Positions 1-5,249 of a stretch of 5,513 nucleotides of DNA are shown here, piece by piece. The stretch covers positions 1 through 5,513 of the forward strand of contig JAFZKM010000125.1 of NCBI GenBank assembly GCA_017553665.1, written 5' to 3'. Position 1 is the first letter of the stretch. Every line of letters starts with the position of its first letter. The stretch comes from Lachnospiraceae bacterium (GTDB taxonomy: Bacteria; Bacillota_A; Clostridia; Lachnospirales; Lachnospiraceae). The position numbers and the translations under genes were made by a program. The notes under the pieces were generated by a model. It did not search any database, was not told where the DNA came from, and worked only from the letters and a program-made list of their open reading frames with translations.

Positions 1-633
1 ATCACTGACGGAATGCGGGTGCGTCTCACAAAGAATATCCCGGTAGCCGCGGGCCTTGCCGGCGGCAGCAGCGACTGCGCCGCGGCCCTCAAGGCGATGA
101 ATAAGATTTACGGGCTCGGACTGTCACCGGAAGAACTGGCTGCATACGGGGTAAGATTGGGCGCGGATGTGCCTTACTGCCTGATGGGCGGTACCGCGAT
201 ATCCGAAGGGATCGGGGAGATACTGACGCCTCTGCCTTCCGCGCCTTTTGCGCATGTACTGCTTGTAAAGCCGCCGGTCGGTATTTCTACGAAGGAAGCA
301 TACGCGGCTTACGACAGGGAACCGCAGCATGAGCATCCTGATATTGACGGCCTGATACACGCGATAGAAGCGCGGGATCTGCGCGCGATGTGCGCTTCCA
401 TGGGAAATGTGCTCGAGCCGGTTTCGGTCGGTATGCACCCGGAGATCGAGGATATTAAGGCAAAGATGAAAGAGCTCGGAGCCGCGGGAAGCATGATGAG
501 CGGCAGCGGGTCCACGGTATTCGGACTGTTTGAGGAAAAAGAGGCAGCCGGGGCGGCCGGCATAGTGCTGAAAGAAACTTATCCCGGAGCGGAGATATTC
601 CTTACGGGATTTGCGGACCGGAATGATCTGTGA
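1..633 (+). CDS. ispE: 4-diphosphocytidyl-2-C-methyl-D-erythritol kinase (IspE), 3' part only
   Basis: IspE phosphorylates the 2-hydroxyl of CDP-methylerythritol with ATP in the cytosolic MEP pathway to isopentenyl diphosphate. The frame is open from base 1, so the gene begins upstream. About 210 residues are present of a family length near 290, and the N-terminal 80 or so are missing. The GHMP-kinase ATP loop is seen as NIPVAAGLAGGSSD at visible residues 12-25. It is followed by the IspE-specific GADVPYCLMGGTA block, whose Asp (visible residue 56) matches the family's catalytic Asp. The C-terminal GHMP glycine motif SGSGSTVFG lies at about 167-175. The gene stops at TGA 631-633. The next gene has its own promoter, so ispE probably ends an upstream unit. 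The ATG at 13 is internal and not the start. Family assignment is firm. Confidence 0.95.
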   Translation: MTDGMRVRLTKNIPVAAGLAGGSSDCAAALKAMNKIYGLGLSPEELAAYGVRLGADVPYCLMGGTAISEGIGEILTPLPSAPFAHVLLVKPPVGISTKEAYAAYDREPQHEHPDIDGLIHAIEARDLRAMCASMGNVLEPVSVGMHPEIEDIKAKMKELGAAGSMMSGSGSTVFGLFEEKEAAGAAGIVLKETYPGAEIFLTGFADRNDL

Positions 634-655
634 AGCCGGGCAGTAAAGAACGGGA

Positions 656-687
656 AAAACCGGACAGCTTGAAAAACTGCGGGTTTT
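656..687 (+). terminator. possible weak terminator after ispE
   Basis: AAAACC (656-661) can pair with GGTTTT (682-687), with an inner CAG/CTG pairing (665-667 with 677-679) and a short T run inside the 3' arm. The helix is interrupted and the U tract is only four bases, so this is a weak call. It overlaps the -35 box of the lepB promoter. Confidence 0.3.
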
Positions 688-697
688 AGGCTATAAT
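669..697 (+). promoter_or_regulatory. sigma-A-type promoter of lepB
   Basis: TTGAAA at 669-674 (5 of 6 to the -35 consensus) and a perfect TATAAT at 692-697 are separated by 17 bases. Transcription would start near 704, giving a leader of about 57 nt. In that leader GTATTG (712-717) can pair with CAATAC (737-742) around an inner GCA/TGC pairing, which may be a small 5' stabilising hairpin. Confidence 0.85.
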
Positions 698-760
698 AAA
701 GGTTTGGCAGGGTATTGAGCATTTTGTGCCGGTACCCAATACAGCGAGAGGGGCAAAACC

Positions 761-1492
761 GTGGAAGATAATTACAAGGATACGGAAGAGACCGTAAAGG
801 AAGGAATCTTAAAAGAAGAGAATATATCCGAAGAGGCTAAAGAAAAAAGAGCCGAAGCGCAGATCGAGCAGGCGATGAGGCTGGCGGCCCTGGACGATGA
901 AGCCGCTATTTCCGCGGCGGAAGAAAAGAAAAAGAATAAGGTTGACGTTAAGCGTGAGATATTCAGCTGGATACTGGTCGTTGTCGTTGCCTATATCCTG
1001 GCCTTCTGCATTACCCATTTTGTTATCATCAAGACCGAGGTCATCTCAAGCTCGATGGTACATACGCTTGAGGTGGGCGACCGCGTGATCGGCAACAGGC
1101 TCGCGTATCTGTTCAGTGAGCCGAAGCGCGGAGACATCATTTTCTTCGCGTATCCGAAGAACACCGAGGAGACATATGTAAAGCGCGTCATCGGATGCCC
1201 GGGCGATACCATTAAGATAGCGGACGGAAAAGTATATGTAAACGGGTCGGCTACACCGCTTGACGAGCCCTATATCGACGGACAGACCACAAAGATCAGC
1301 GGCCAGTTTATCGCGGAAGCGGAAGGAGTTGTCGTCGTGCCGGAGAACAGTTATTTTGTTCTGGGCGATAACCGCAAGGTTTCACAGGATTCCAGAGAAT
1401 GGGGACTTGTTACAAAGGACAAGATCTACGCGAAGGCGTGGCTGAGATATAAGCCCACGATCGATATCATAGAATCCGCAACTTACGAATGA
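761..1492 (+). CDS. lepB: Type I signal peptidase (S26 family), membrane bound
   Basis: This enzyme cleaves signal peptides from exported preproteins on the outer face of the cytoplasmic membrane. It is read from GTG 761 because a GAGAGGGG ribosome site (745-752) sits 8 bases upstream. The product has 243 residues. Residues 1-66 form an acidic, Glu/Ala/Lys-rich cytosolic tail, much longer than in compact Gram-positive enzymes. One transmembrane helix follows at about 67-90. The catalytic Ser98 lies in ISSSMVHTL and the general-base Lys141 in YVKRVIGCPGD. Box E is GDNRKVSQDSREWG from residue 202. The usual Pro after SMx is His101 here. The neighbour downstream is a secretory folding factor, and no clear terminator separates the two, so co-transcription is plausible. 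The catalytic dyad and boxes make the call firm. Confidence 0.96.
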   Translation: MEDNYKDTEETVKEGILKEENISEEAKEKRAEAQIEQAMRLAALDDEAAISAAEEKKKNKVDVKREIFSWILVVVVAYILAFCITHFVIIKTEVISSSMVHTLEVGDRVIGNRLAYLFSEPKRGDIIFFAYPKNTEETYVKRVIGCPGDTIKIADGKVYVNGSATPLDEPYIDGQTTKISGQFIAEAEGVVVVPENSYFVLGDNRKVSQDSREWGLVTKDKIYAKAWLRYKPTIDIIESATYE

Positions 1493-1516
1493 TCCTTCAC
1501 AGAAAAAACATAATTG

Positions 1517-1527
1517 CGTGCTAAAGT
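1517..1527 (+). promoter_or_regulatory. possible extended -10 promoter before the trigger-factor-like gene
   Basis: The string GCGTGCTAAAGT carries a TGn extended -10 (TG at 1519-1520, then TAAAGT at 1522-1527). No good -35 box is found at 16-18 bases. The first nine bases are identical to those around the -10 of the promoter at 3122-3150, which has a perfect -35. It is therefore a candidate secondary promoter in the lepB downstream gap. Confidence 0.35.
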
Positions 1528-1538
1528 AGGGAAAGCCG

Positions 1539-1563
1539 CACGGTCCGAAAACATTCGGACGTG
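1539..1563 (+). other. leader hairpin upstream of the trigger-factor-like gene
   Basis: GTCCGAA (1543-1549) and TTCGGAC (1554-1560) form a perfect 7-bp stem with an AACA loop. It is extended by CAC/GTG across one bulged G (1542). No T run follows, so it is unlikely to be an intrinsic terminator. It may protect a processed mRNA end between lepB and the next gene or pause transcription. Confidence 0.5.
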
Positions 1564-1602
1564 GGATATTTGCAAAAGCGCTGCGGCGCGGAACGGAGTA
1601 AA

Positions 1603-3087
1603 ATGGACGAACAGAACAAAGAGAACAATATCATCGACGAGACGGTGAAAACGGTCGATGAGACTGCTGAGGACGCCGCTGAAACAGTCGAAGAGATAGC
1701 GGAAGAAGCGGCGGAAGCTGCCGAAAATGCGGCAGACACCCTGAAAGAGACAGAGAATGAAGAACCCTACGGAGGGCTCGACAAGGAATATTTTGACGCG
1801 CCTTTCGTTGACGAGAAGGAAGCGGCGACGATCAAGGCATCGAAGAGGACCACGGCGGTCCTTATCAGCATAATTCTGGTGCTCGTGGCGGTCATTGTCG
1901 TATTTGTAGTACTGTTCCTGAAGGAATACAAAAAGAACAGCAAGGATGGAGCGGAAGGCGGATTCTTCTCATCGATCACATCCATGTTCTCGAAGGATAA
2001 GGATAAGCAGACTGACACAGACGATCCCGATGTTACGGCGGTACCTACGGATGCAGCATCCACGGATCCCGATAACACGATCGATATCGTTGATCCCGGA
2101 ACAAAGGAATACAATGTCATCGTTACGCTCGGACAGTACAAGGGCATTGAGGTCGATTATGACTATGAGCCCATAACGGACGAAGACGTTGAGGAACAGA
2201 TCGATGCTTTCCTCGAGGACTGCTCGGAGGAGACTGAGGTTACCGACAGACCCGCGCAGCTGGGCGACATCGTGCTGATCGATTATACCGGATACATGAA
2301 CGGCGAGCTGTTTGACGGCGGAGCCGATACGGATTTCGAGCTGGAACTCGGTTCCGGAAGATTCATCGCGGGCTTTGAAGAAGGTCTGGTAGGCGCGAAC
2401 GCGGGCGATACCGTGAACCTTGATATCGCGTTCCCCGATCCTTACCCGAACAATGAGGAGCTTTCGGGCAAGCCCGTTACATTCGTTGTTACGGTCAACG
2501 CGATCTACACGCTTGAGACTCCCGAGCTTACGGACGAGTTCATTTCCGAGAATACCGAGTATTCGACCGTTGCCGAGTACAGAGCCTCGATCAGGGAGGA
2601 GCTTGAGGCAGACGCGACGCAGGAGGCGGACGACATCGCGAAGAACGCGATCGCCCAGAAGGTCATCGAGAACTGCACGTACGAGGGCGACATTGACGAA
2701 GAGATCGCAGATACCGTGGCTTACTGGAAGGACTATTATGATAATATGTACCTGTCCTACTACGGAATGGACGCTGCCACGCTTTTCGGAATGTACTACG
2801 GATGGTCGGCCGAGGAATATGATCAGTTCATGCAGGATCAGTACACCTTCACGATCAAGTACAGCCGTGCGCTCGACAAGATAGCCGAGGAAGAGGGCTT
2901 TGAGGTAACAGAGGAAGATTACGAGAAGAAATTCGAGGAATACTTCTTCGATTACTACGGATTCGAGAGCAAGGAAGAGGTTCTTGAGGCCATTACCCAG
3001 GAAGAAATCGATGACATCGTACACAAATCGGTTCTTCAGGAGAAGGCCGAGAGCGTGATCATGGACAGCGCGGTCATCAATAAATAA
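1603..3087 (+). CDS. Membrane-anchored extracytoplasmic trigger-factor-like peptidyl-prolyl isomerase/chaperone
   Basis: The likely role is folding and prolyl isomerisation of exported proteins outside the membrane. ATG 1603 is chosen because GGAG (1595-1598) lies 4 bases upstream; the GTG at 1561 has no such site and would place the leader hairpin just before it. The product has 494 residues. Residues 1-80 are strongly acidic with Glu/Ala heptad-like runs (probable cytosolic coiled coil). One transmembrane helix follows at about 84-106 after the basic KASKR, then a Ser/Asp/Thr linker to about 165. The FKBP-type domain spans about 213-302 (GDIVLIDYTGYMNGELFDGG, FIAGFEEGLVGANAGD, FPDPYPNNEELSGKPVTF). 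After that comes the trigger-factor C-terminal chaperone region (PELTDEF onward). The ribosome-docking N-terminal domain of true trigger factor is absent, replaced by the anchor. The gene follows lepB, which supports a secretion role. Family assignment is firm; topology and substrates are inferred. Confidence 0.9.
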   Translation: MDEQNKENNIIDETVKTVDETAEDAAETVEEIAEEAAEAAENAADTLKETENEEPYGGLDKEYFDAPFVDEKEAATIKASKRTTAVLISIILVLVAVIVVFVVLFLKEYKKNSKDGAEGGFFSSITSMFSKDKDKQTDTDDPDVTAVPTDAASTDPDNTIDIVDPGTKEYNVIVTLGQYKGIEVDYDYEPITDEDVEEQIDAFLEDCSEETEVTDRPAQLGDIVLIDYTGYMNGELFDGGADTDFELELGSGRFIAGFEEGLVGANAGDTVNLDIAFPDPYPNNEELSGKPVTFVVTVNAIYTLETPELTDEFISENTEYSTVAEYRASIREELEADATQEADDIAKNAIAQKVIENCTYEGDIDEEIADTVAYWKDYYDNMYLSYYGMDAATLFGMYYGWSAEEYDQFMQDQYTFTIKYSRALDKIAEEEGFEVTEEDYEKKFEEYFFDYYGFESKEEVLEAITQEEIDDIVHKSVLQEKAESVIMDSAVINK

Positions 3088-3097
3088 AAGTAAACGG

Positions 3098-3121
3098 GAA
3101 TCCTGCCGGAAGGCAGGATTC
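3098..3121 (+). terminator. hairpin terminator after the trigger-factor-like gene
   Basis: GAATCCTGCC (3098-3107) pairs perfectly with GGCAGGATTC (3112-3121) over 10 bp around a GGAA tetraloop, 10 bases after the stop codon. The following bases, TTGACATTT, are only moderately T-rich, so termination may be incomplete. The stem abuts the -35 box of the next promoter. Confidence 0.7.
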
Positions 3122-3150
3122 TTGACATTTATGGGACAGCGTGCTAACAT
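3122..3150 (+). promoter_or_regulatory. extended -10 sigma-A promoter of the Fur-family/ATPase/greA unit
   Basis: A perfect TTGACA (3122-3127) is followed after 17 bases by TAACAT (3145-3150), preceded by TGC (3142-3144) as an extended -10. The predicted start is near 3157, so the leader before the Fur-family ATG at 3381 would be about 220 nt. That is unusually long and filled by the structured element described separately. Confidence 0.8.
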
Positions 3151-3152
3151 GA

Positions 3153-3171
3153 TTTGCAAACCATTTGCAAA
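3153..3171 (+). promoter_or_regulatory. candidate operator: two TTTGCAAA palindromes
   Basis: The self-complementary octamer TTTGCAAA occurs at 3153-3160 and 3164-3171, an 11-bp period, so both sites face the same side of the helix. They sit on and just after the predicted transcription start. This fits a repressor site, and the adjacent Fur-family protein is the obvious candidate for autoregulation. The sequence does not match the classical Fur or Zur box as I know it, so the binding protein is inferred. Confidence 0.45.
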
Positions 3172-3364
3172 ACGGTGTTACTATTCACAGGCAATATGTA
3201 TAAGTGCAAAGTGCAAGCTTGCTTGCATCTTTGAACGTATACATATTGTTCTGTGGAGGCTGGCCTGAGTGCACGAGTAAACATGAGCCGCTAAAGCGGC
3301 GATTTTCGGCGAATGCCGAAAGGTTTATGAGTGCAGACAGGACAGCTGTGAATAGTAACACTGT
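3172..3364 (+). ncRNA. candidate structured leader RNA or inverted-repeat element, class not recognised
   Basis: A closing stem P1 joins 3172-3190 with 3346-3364. GTGTTACTATTCACAG (3175-3190) is the exact reverse complement of 3346-3361, and one G-U plus two more pairs extend it to 19 bp. Inside, P2 is a long hairpin: CAATATGTATA (3192-3202) with TATACATATTG (3238-3248), then CAAAG/CTTTG and TGCAAGC/GCTTGCA near a short loop. P3 (3260-3345) pairs in steps: CTG/CAG, CCTG/CAGG, TGCAC/GTGCA, a GAG/TGA internal loop able to form tandem G-A pairs, and TAAAC/GTTTA. It ends in GCCGC-TAAA-GCGGC (3287-3300) and TTTCGGC-GAAT-GCCGAAA (3304-3321). The element lies in the predicted leader and ends 8 bases before the Shine-Dalgarno of the Fur-family gene. 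I cannot match it to a known riboswitch; a MITE-like insertion is the alternative. Confidence 0.65.
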
Positions 3365-3380
3365 CGGGATCGGAGAAATT

Positions 3381-3797
3381 ATGGCAGACAAGAAATCATA
3401 CAGGACGGCGGCACGTACGCAGATCGCCGAATACCTGAAGAATAACGCGGACCGCGCGCTCACCGTGGGCGACATAATGAAGCATCTCGAGAAGAACTCG
3501 ATGGATGTGAACATTTCCACCGTCTACAGATATCTGGGCAGGCTTTCCGAGGAAGGCACGGTCAACAAATACACGGCGGACTCGGGCGAGGTGGCGCTGT
3601 ATCAGTTCGCGCAGCCGTCGAGGAACTGCGAGAGCCATCTGCATCTGCAGTGCGTCAAATGCGGAAAGGTCATCCATCTTGACTGTCATTTCATGGATGA
3701 GATAAACGAGCATATCGAGGAGCATCACGGCTTTTCAATCATCTGCAAGGGCTCGATACTTTACGGAACCTGCGAGAAATGCAGGAAAGAGGAATAA
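3381..3797 (+). CDS. Fur-family metal-dependent transcriptional repressor, possibly Zur
   Basis: This is a cytosolic dimeric DNA-binding protein that senses a metal or peroxide. The ATG at 3381 has GGAGAA (3372-3377) upstream and gives 138 residues, typical of the family. The winged helix covers about 10-75, with a recognition helix in NISTVYRYLGRL (44-55). The dimerisation/metal half holds HLHLQCVKCGKVIHLDC from residue 86. His86 and His88 fit a regulatory site, while Cys91/Cys94 and Cys131/Cys134 form the structural zinc tetrad. The frame stays open upstream to 3204, but that part has no family similarity and overlaps the structured leader. The ATPase gene starts 2 bases after the stop. Its ZnuC-like neighbour suggests zinc sensing (Zur), but PerR or Fur specificity cannot be excluded from residues alone. 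Confidence 0.92.
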   Translation: MADKKSYRTAARTQIAEYLKNNADRALTVGDIMKHLEKNSMDVNISTVYRYLGRLSEEGTVNKYTADSGEVALYQFAQPSRNCESHLHLQCVKCGKVIHLDCHFMDEINEHIEEHHGFSIICKGSILYGTCEKCRKEE

Positions 3798-3799
3798 TA

Positions 3800-4597
3800 A
3801 TGTCGATATTAACATGCAATCATGTAACGCTGGGATATGACGGAGTGCCGATCCTAAGTGATATCAATTTCTCGGTCGGCCGGGATACGTATCTCTGTGT
3901 GATCGGTGAGAACGGAGCGGGAAAGTCCACTCTTGTAAAGGGAATACTCGGTCTGATCAAGCCCATGTCCGGCAGGATCGAGACCGGCGACGGTCTGAAG
4001 GCGAACGAGATCGGTTATCTGCCGCAGCAGACTCAGATACAGAAGGATTTCCCGGCGAGCGTGCGCGAGGTAGTGGTCTCGGGCCGCATAAACAGCATGG
4101 GATGGCGTCCTTTCATGACAAAGAAGGATTACGCTGAGGCTGATAAGAACATGGAGCTGCTCGGCATTACGGACCTTCGGGACAAATGCTATCAGGACCT
4201 GTCGGGCGGACAGCAGCAAAGAGTGCTGCTCGCGAGGGCATTGTGCGCGACAAAGAAGCTTCTGCTCCTCGACGAGCCTGTGTCGGGACTCGATCCCGTA
4301 GCGGCGCGCGATATGTATGAGCTGACCTCGAAGATCAATAAGGAGCAGGGGATAGCAATCATCATGGTCTCACACGATCTGGACGAGGCGATGAAGTATT
4401 CGAACCATATCCTGCATCTGTCACATAAGCAGCTGTTCTTCGGGAAGACGCGGGACTATATCGCGGGCGAGGACGGAGGCGTCGTTAACCCCATCGAGCG
4501 GTATTTAAAGCGCGACGCGGCCAATCATCAGCGCAAGGCGGAGCCTGCGGCGTCCGTTCCGTATGACGCTTCCGCGAAGGTAAACAGACAGGAATAA
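3800..4597 (+). CDS. znuC: ZnuC-type zinc/manganese ABC transporter ATP-binding protein
   Basis: This is the cytosolic ATPase that would power a metal importer of the zinc/manganese family. ATG 3800 is preferred over the in-frame ATG at 3779, which lies inside the Fur-family gene. An AGAGGA site (3788-3793) is well placed for 3800, which follows the Fur-family stop by 2 bases and suggests translational coupling. The 265 residues show Walker A GENGAGKST (36-44), Q-loop PQQ (75-77), signature LSGGQ (134-138), Walker B LLLLDEP (154-160), D-loop SGLD (162-165) and switch His192. The FPASVREVVVSGR block (84-96) is typical of metal-type ATPases. The last 25 or so residues are a charged, Ala-rich tail. 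No permease or binding-protein gene is beside it; greA follows 17 bases later. ABC ATPase is certain, the metal substrate is inferred from the block and the Fur-family neighbour. Confidence 0.88.
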   Translation: MSILTCNHVTLGYDGVPILSDINFSVGRDTYLCVIGENGAGKSTLVKGILGLIKPMSGRIETGDGLKANEIGYLPQQTQIQKDFPASVREVVVSGRINSMGWRPFMTKKDYAEADKNMELLGITDLRDKCYQDLSGGQQQRVLLARALCATKKLLLLDEPVSGLDPVAARDMYELTSKINKEQGIAIIMVSHDLDEAMKYSNHILHLSHKQLFFGKTRDYIAGEDGGVVNPIERYLKRDAANHQRKAEPAASVPYDASAKVNRQE

Positions 4598-4614
4598 AGA
4601 AAAGGGTGAATATC

Positions 4615-5118
4615 ATGGGTGAAGATCTGACAAAGAGCGATGTTGACAAAATACGCGAGGAAATAGAGTACAGAAAGCTGGTAGTGCGCAAGGACGCGAT
4701 CGAGGCCGTAAAGGAGGCGCGCGCGCAGGGCGACTTGAGCGAGAACTTTGAGTATTACGCGGCGAAAAGGGACAAGAACCAGAACGAGTCGAGGATCAGG
4801 TATCTCGAGAGGATGCTGAAGAACGCGACCGTGATCGATGACAGTTCAAAGGCTGATGAGATGGGAATTAACAATACCGCCGAAGTCTTCTTCGAGGAGG
4901 AGGGTGAGACCGATACTTTCCGTCTTGTGACTTCGATCCGCGGCGATGTCCTGAACAACCTGATCAGCATTGAGTCCCCGCTCGGGAAAGCCATTCTCGG
5001 AAAGCATGAAGGAGACAGGGTTTTCGTGGAGGTTTCGCCCGGAAACGGGTACTATGTTATACTCAAAAAGATCATAAAAACGAATGATGATTCACAAGAT
5101 AGGATAAGAAGGTATTAA
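4615..5118 (+). CDS. greA: Transcription elongation factor GreA
   Basis: GreA enters the secondary channel of RNA polymerase and stimulates cleavage of backtracked RNA so that stalled complexes restart. ATG 4615 is chosen because AAGGG (4602-4606) lies 8 bases upstream; a GTG at 4606 overlaps that site. The product has 167 residues, slightly longer than the usual 157-160 because of a short polar tail. The N-terminal coiled coil carries the tip motif GDLSEN (39-44), with Asp40 and Glu43 as the acidic catalytic pair, followed by FEYYAAK. The C-terminal FKBP-like domain shows ISIESPLGKAILG (117-129) and an EGDRVFVEV strand. It follows the ATPase gene by 17 bases with no terminator, so it probably shares that transcript. 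The call is firm. Confidence 0.96.
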   Translation: MGEDLTKSDVDKIREEIEYRKLVVRKDAIEAVKEARAQGDLSENFEYYAAKRDKNQNESRIRYLERMLKNATVIDDSSKADEMGINNTAEVFFEEEGETDTFRLVTSIRGDVLNNLISIESPLGKAILGKHEGDRVFVEVSPGNGYYVILKKIIKTNDDSQDRIRRY

Positions 5119-5122
5119 AAAC

Positions 5123-5155
5123 GTGAAAATCCTTTAAAATAAGGCTTTTTTTCAC
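5123..5155 (+). terminator. T-rich hairpin terminator after greA
   Basis: CCTT (5131-5134) and AAGG (5141-5144) form a short stem followed by CTTTTTTTC (5145-5153), and GTGAAAA (5123-5129) can pair with TTTTCAC (5149-5155) as an outer helix. The stem is AT-rich but the T7 run is convincing for an intrinsic terminator. Confidence 0.6.
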
Positions 5156-5164
5156 TATTTTGCC

Positions 5165-5193
5165 TTGACAAAGACCCCGCTAACGTTTATAAA
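5165..5193 (+). promoter_or_regulatory. strong sigma-A promoter of the HU gene
   Basis: A perfect TTGACA (5165-5170) and TATAAA (5188-5193, 5 of 6) are separated by exactly 17 bases. Transcription would start near 5200 with a leader of about 50 nt. The strength fits an abundant nucleoid protein. Confidence 0.88.
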
Positions 5194-5236
5194 TAAATTG
5201 ATGATCCGATATGGATTTCATTTATTTTTCTAATCG

Positions 5237-5242
5237 AGGAGG
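5237..5242 (+). promoter_or_regulatory. consensus Shine-Dalgarno site of the HU gene
   Basis: AGGAGG, a perfect match to the anti-Shine-Dalgarno core, lies 7 bases before ATG 5250. It fixes the start and is the strongest ribosome site in the window. Confidence 0.9.
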
Positions 5243-5249
5243 AATTATT

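Noticed and set aside
1578..1589. GCGC-TGCG-GCGC mini-hairpin before the ribosome site of the trigger-factor-like gene
   Set aside because: It is only four base pairs in a GC-rich spot, too short to claim a regulatory role.
1561..1602. GTG 1561 as start of the trigger-factor-like protein
   Set aside because: No ribosome site precedes it and it sits on the leader hairpin; ATG 1603 has GGAG upstream.
2420..2884. Plus-strand frame of 154 codons rich in Arg and Ser
   Set aside because: It is an out-of-frame shadow inside the trigger-factor-like gene, with low-complexity Arg/Ser/Thr composition and no ribosome site.
1969..3159. Long open frame of 396 codons on the minus strand
   Set aside because: It lies opposite the trigger-factor-like gene in a codon-periodic region, has a Leu/Val/Arg-rich composition with no recognisable domain, and the plus-strand protein has clear family motifs throughout.
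3252..3268. SAM-I riboswitch-like string GTGGAGGCTGGCC
   Set aside because: The downstream conserved core of SAM-I (GATGAAACCCGGCAACC-type) is missing and the surrounding pairing is different.
3172..3364. 6S RNA
   Set aside because: The length is similar, but a large hairpin branches from the 5' side and there is no terminator at the 3' end; the long open bubble of a 6S RNA is not seen.
3204..3380. N-terminal extension of the Fur-family protein
   Set aside because: The frame is open by chance through the structured leader. Its translation has no similarity to the family, and GGAGAA before ATG 3381 gives a full-length normal protein.
3779..3799. ATG 3779 as start of the ZnuC-like ATPase
   Set aside because: It lies inside the Fur-family gene, and ATG 3800 has a better placed AGAGGA and gives the usual family N-terminus.
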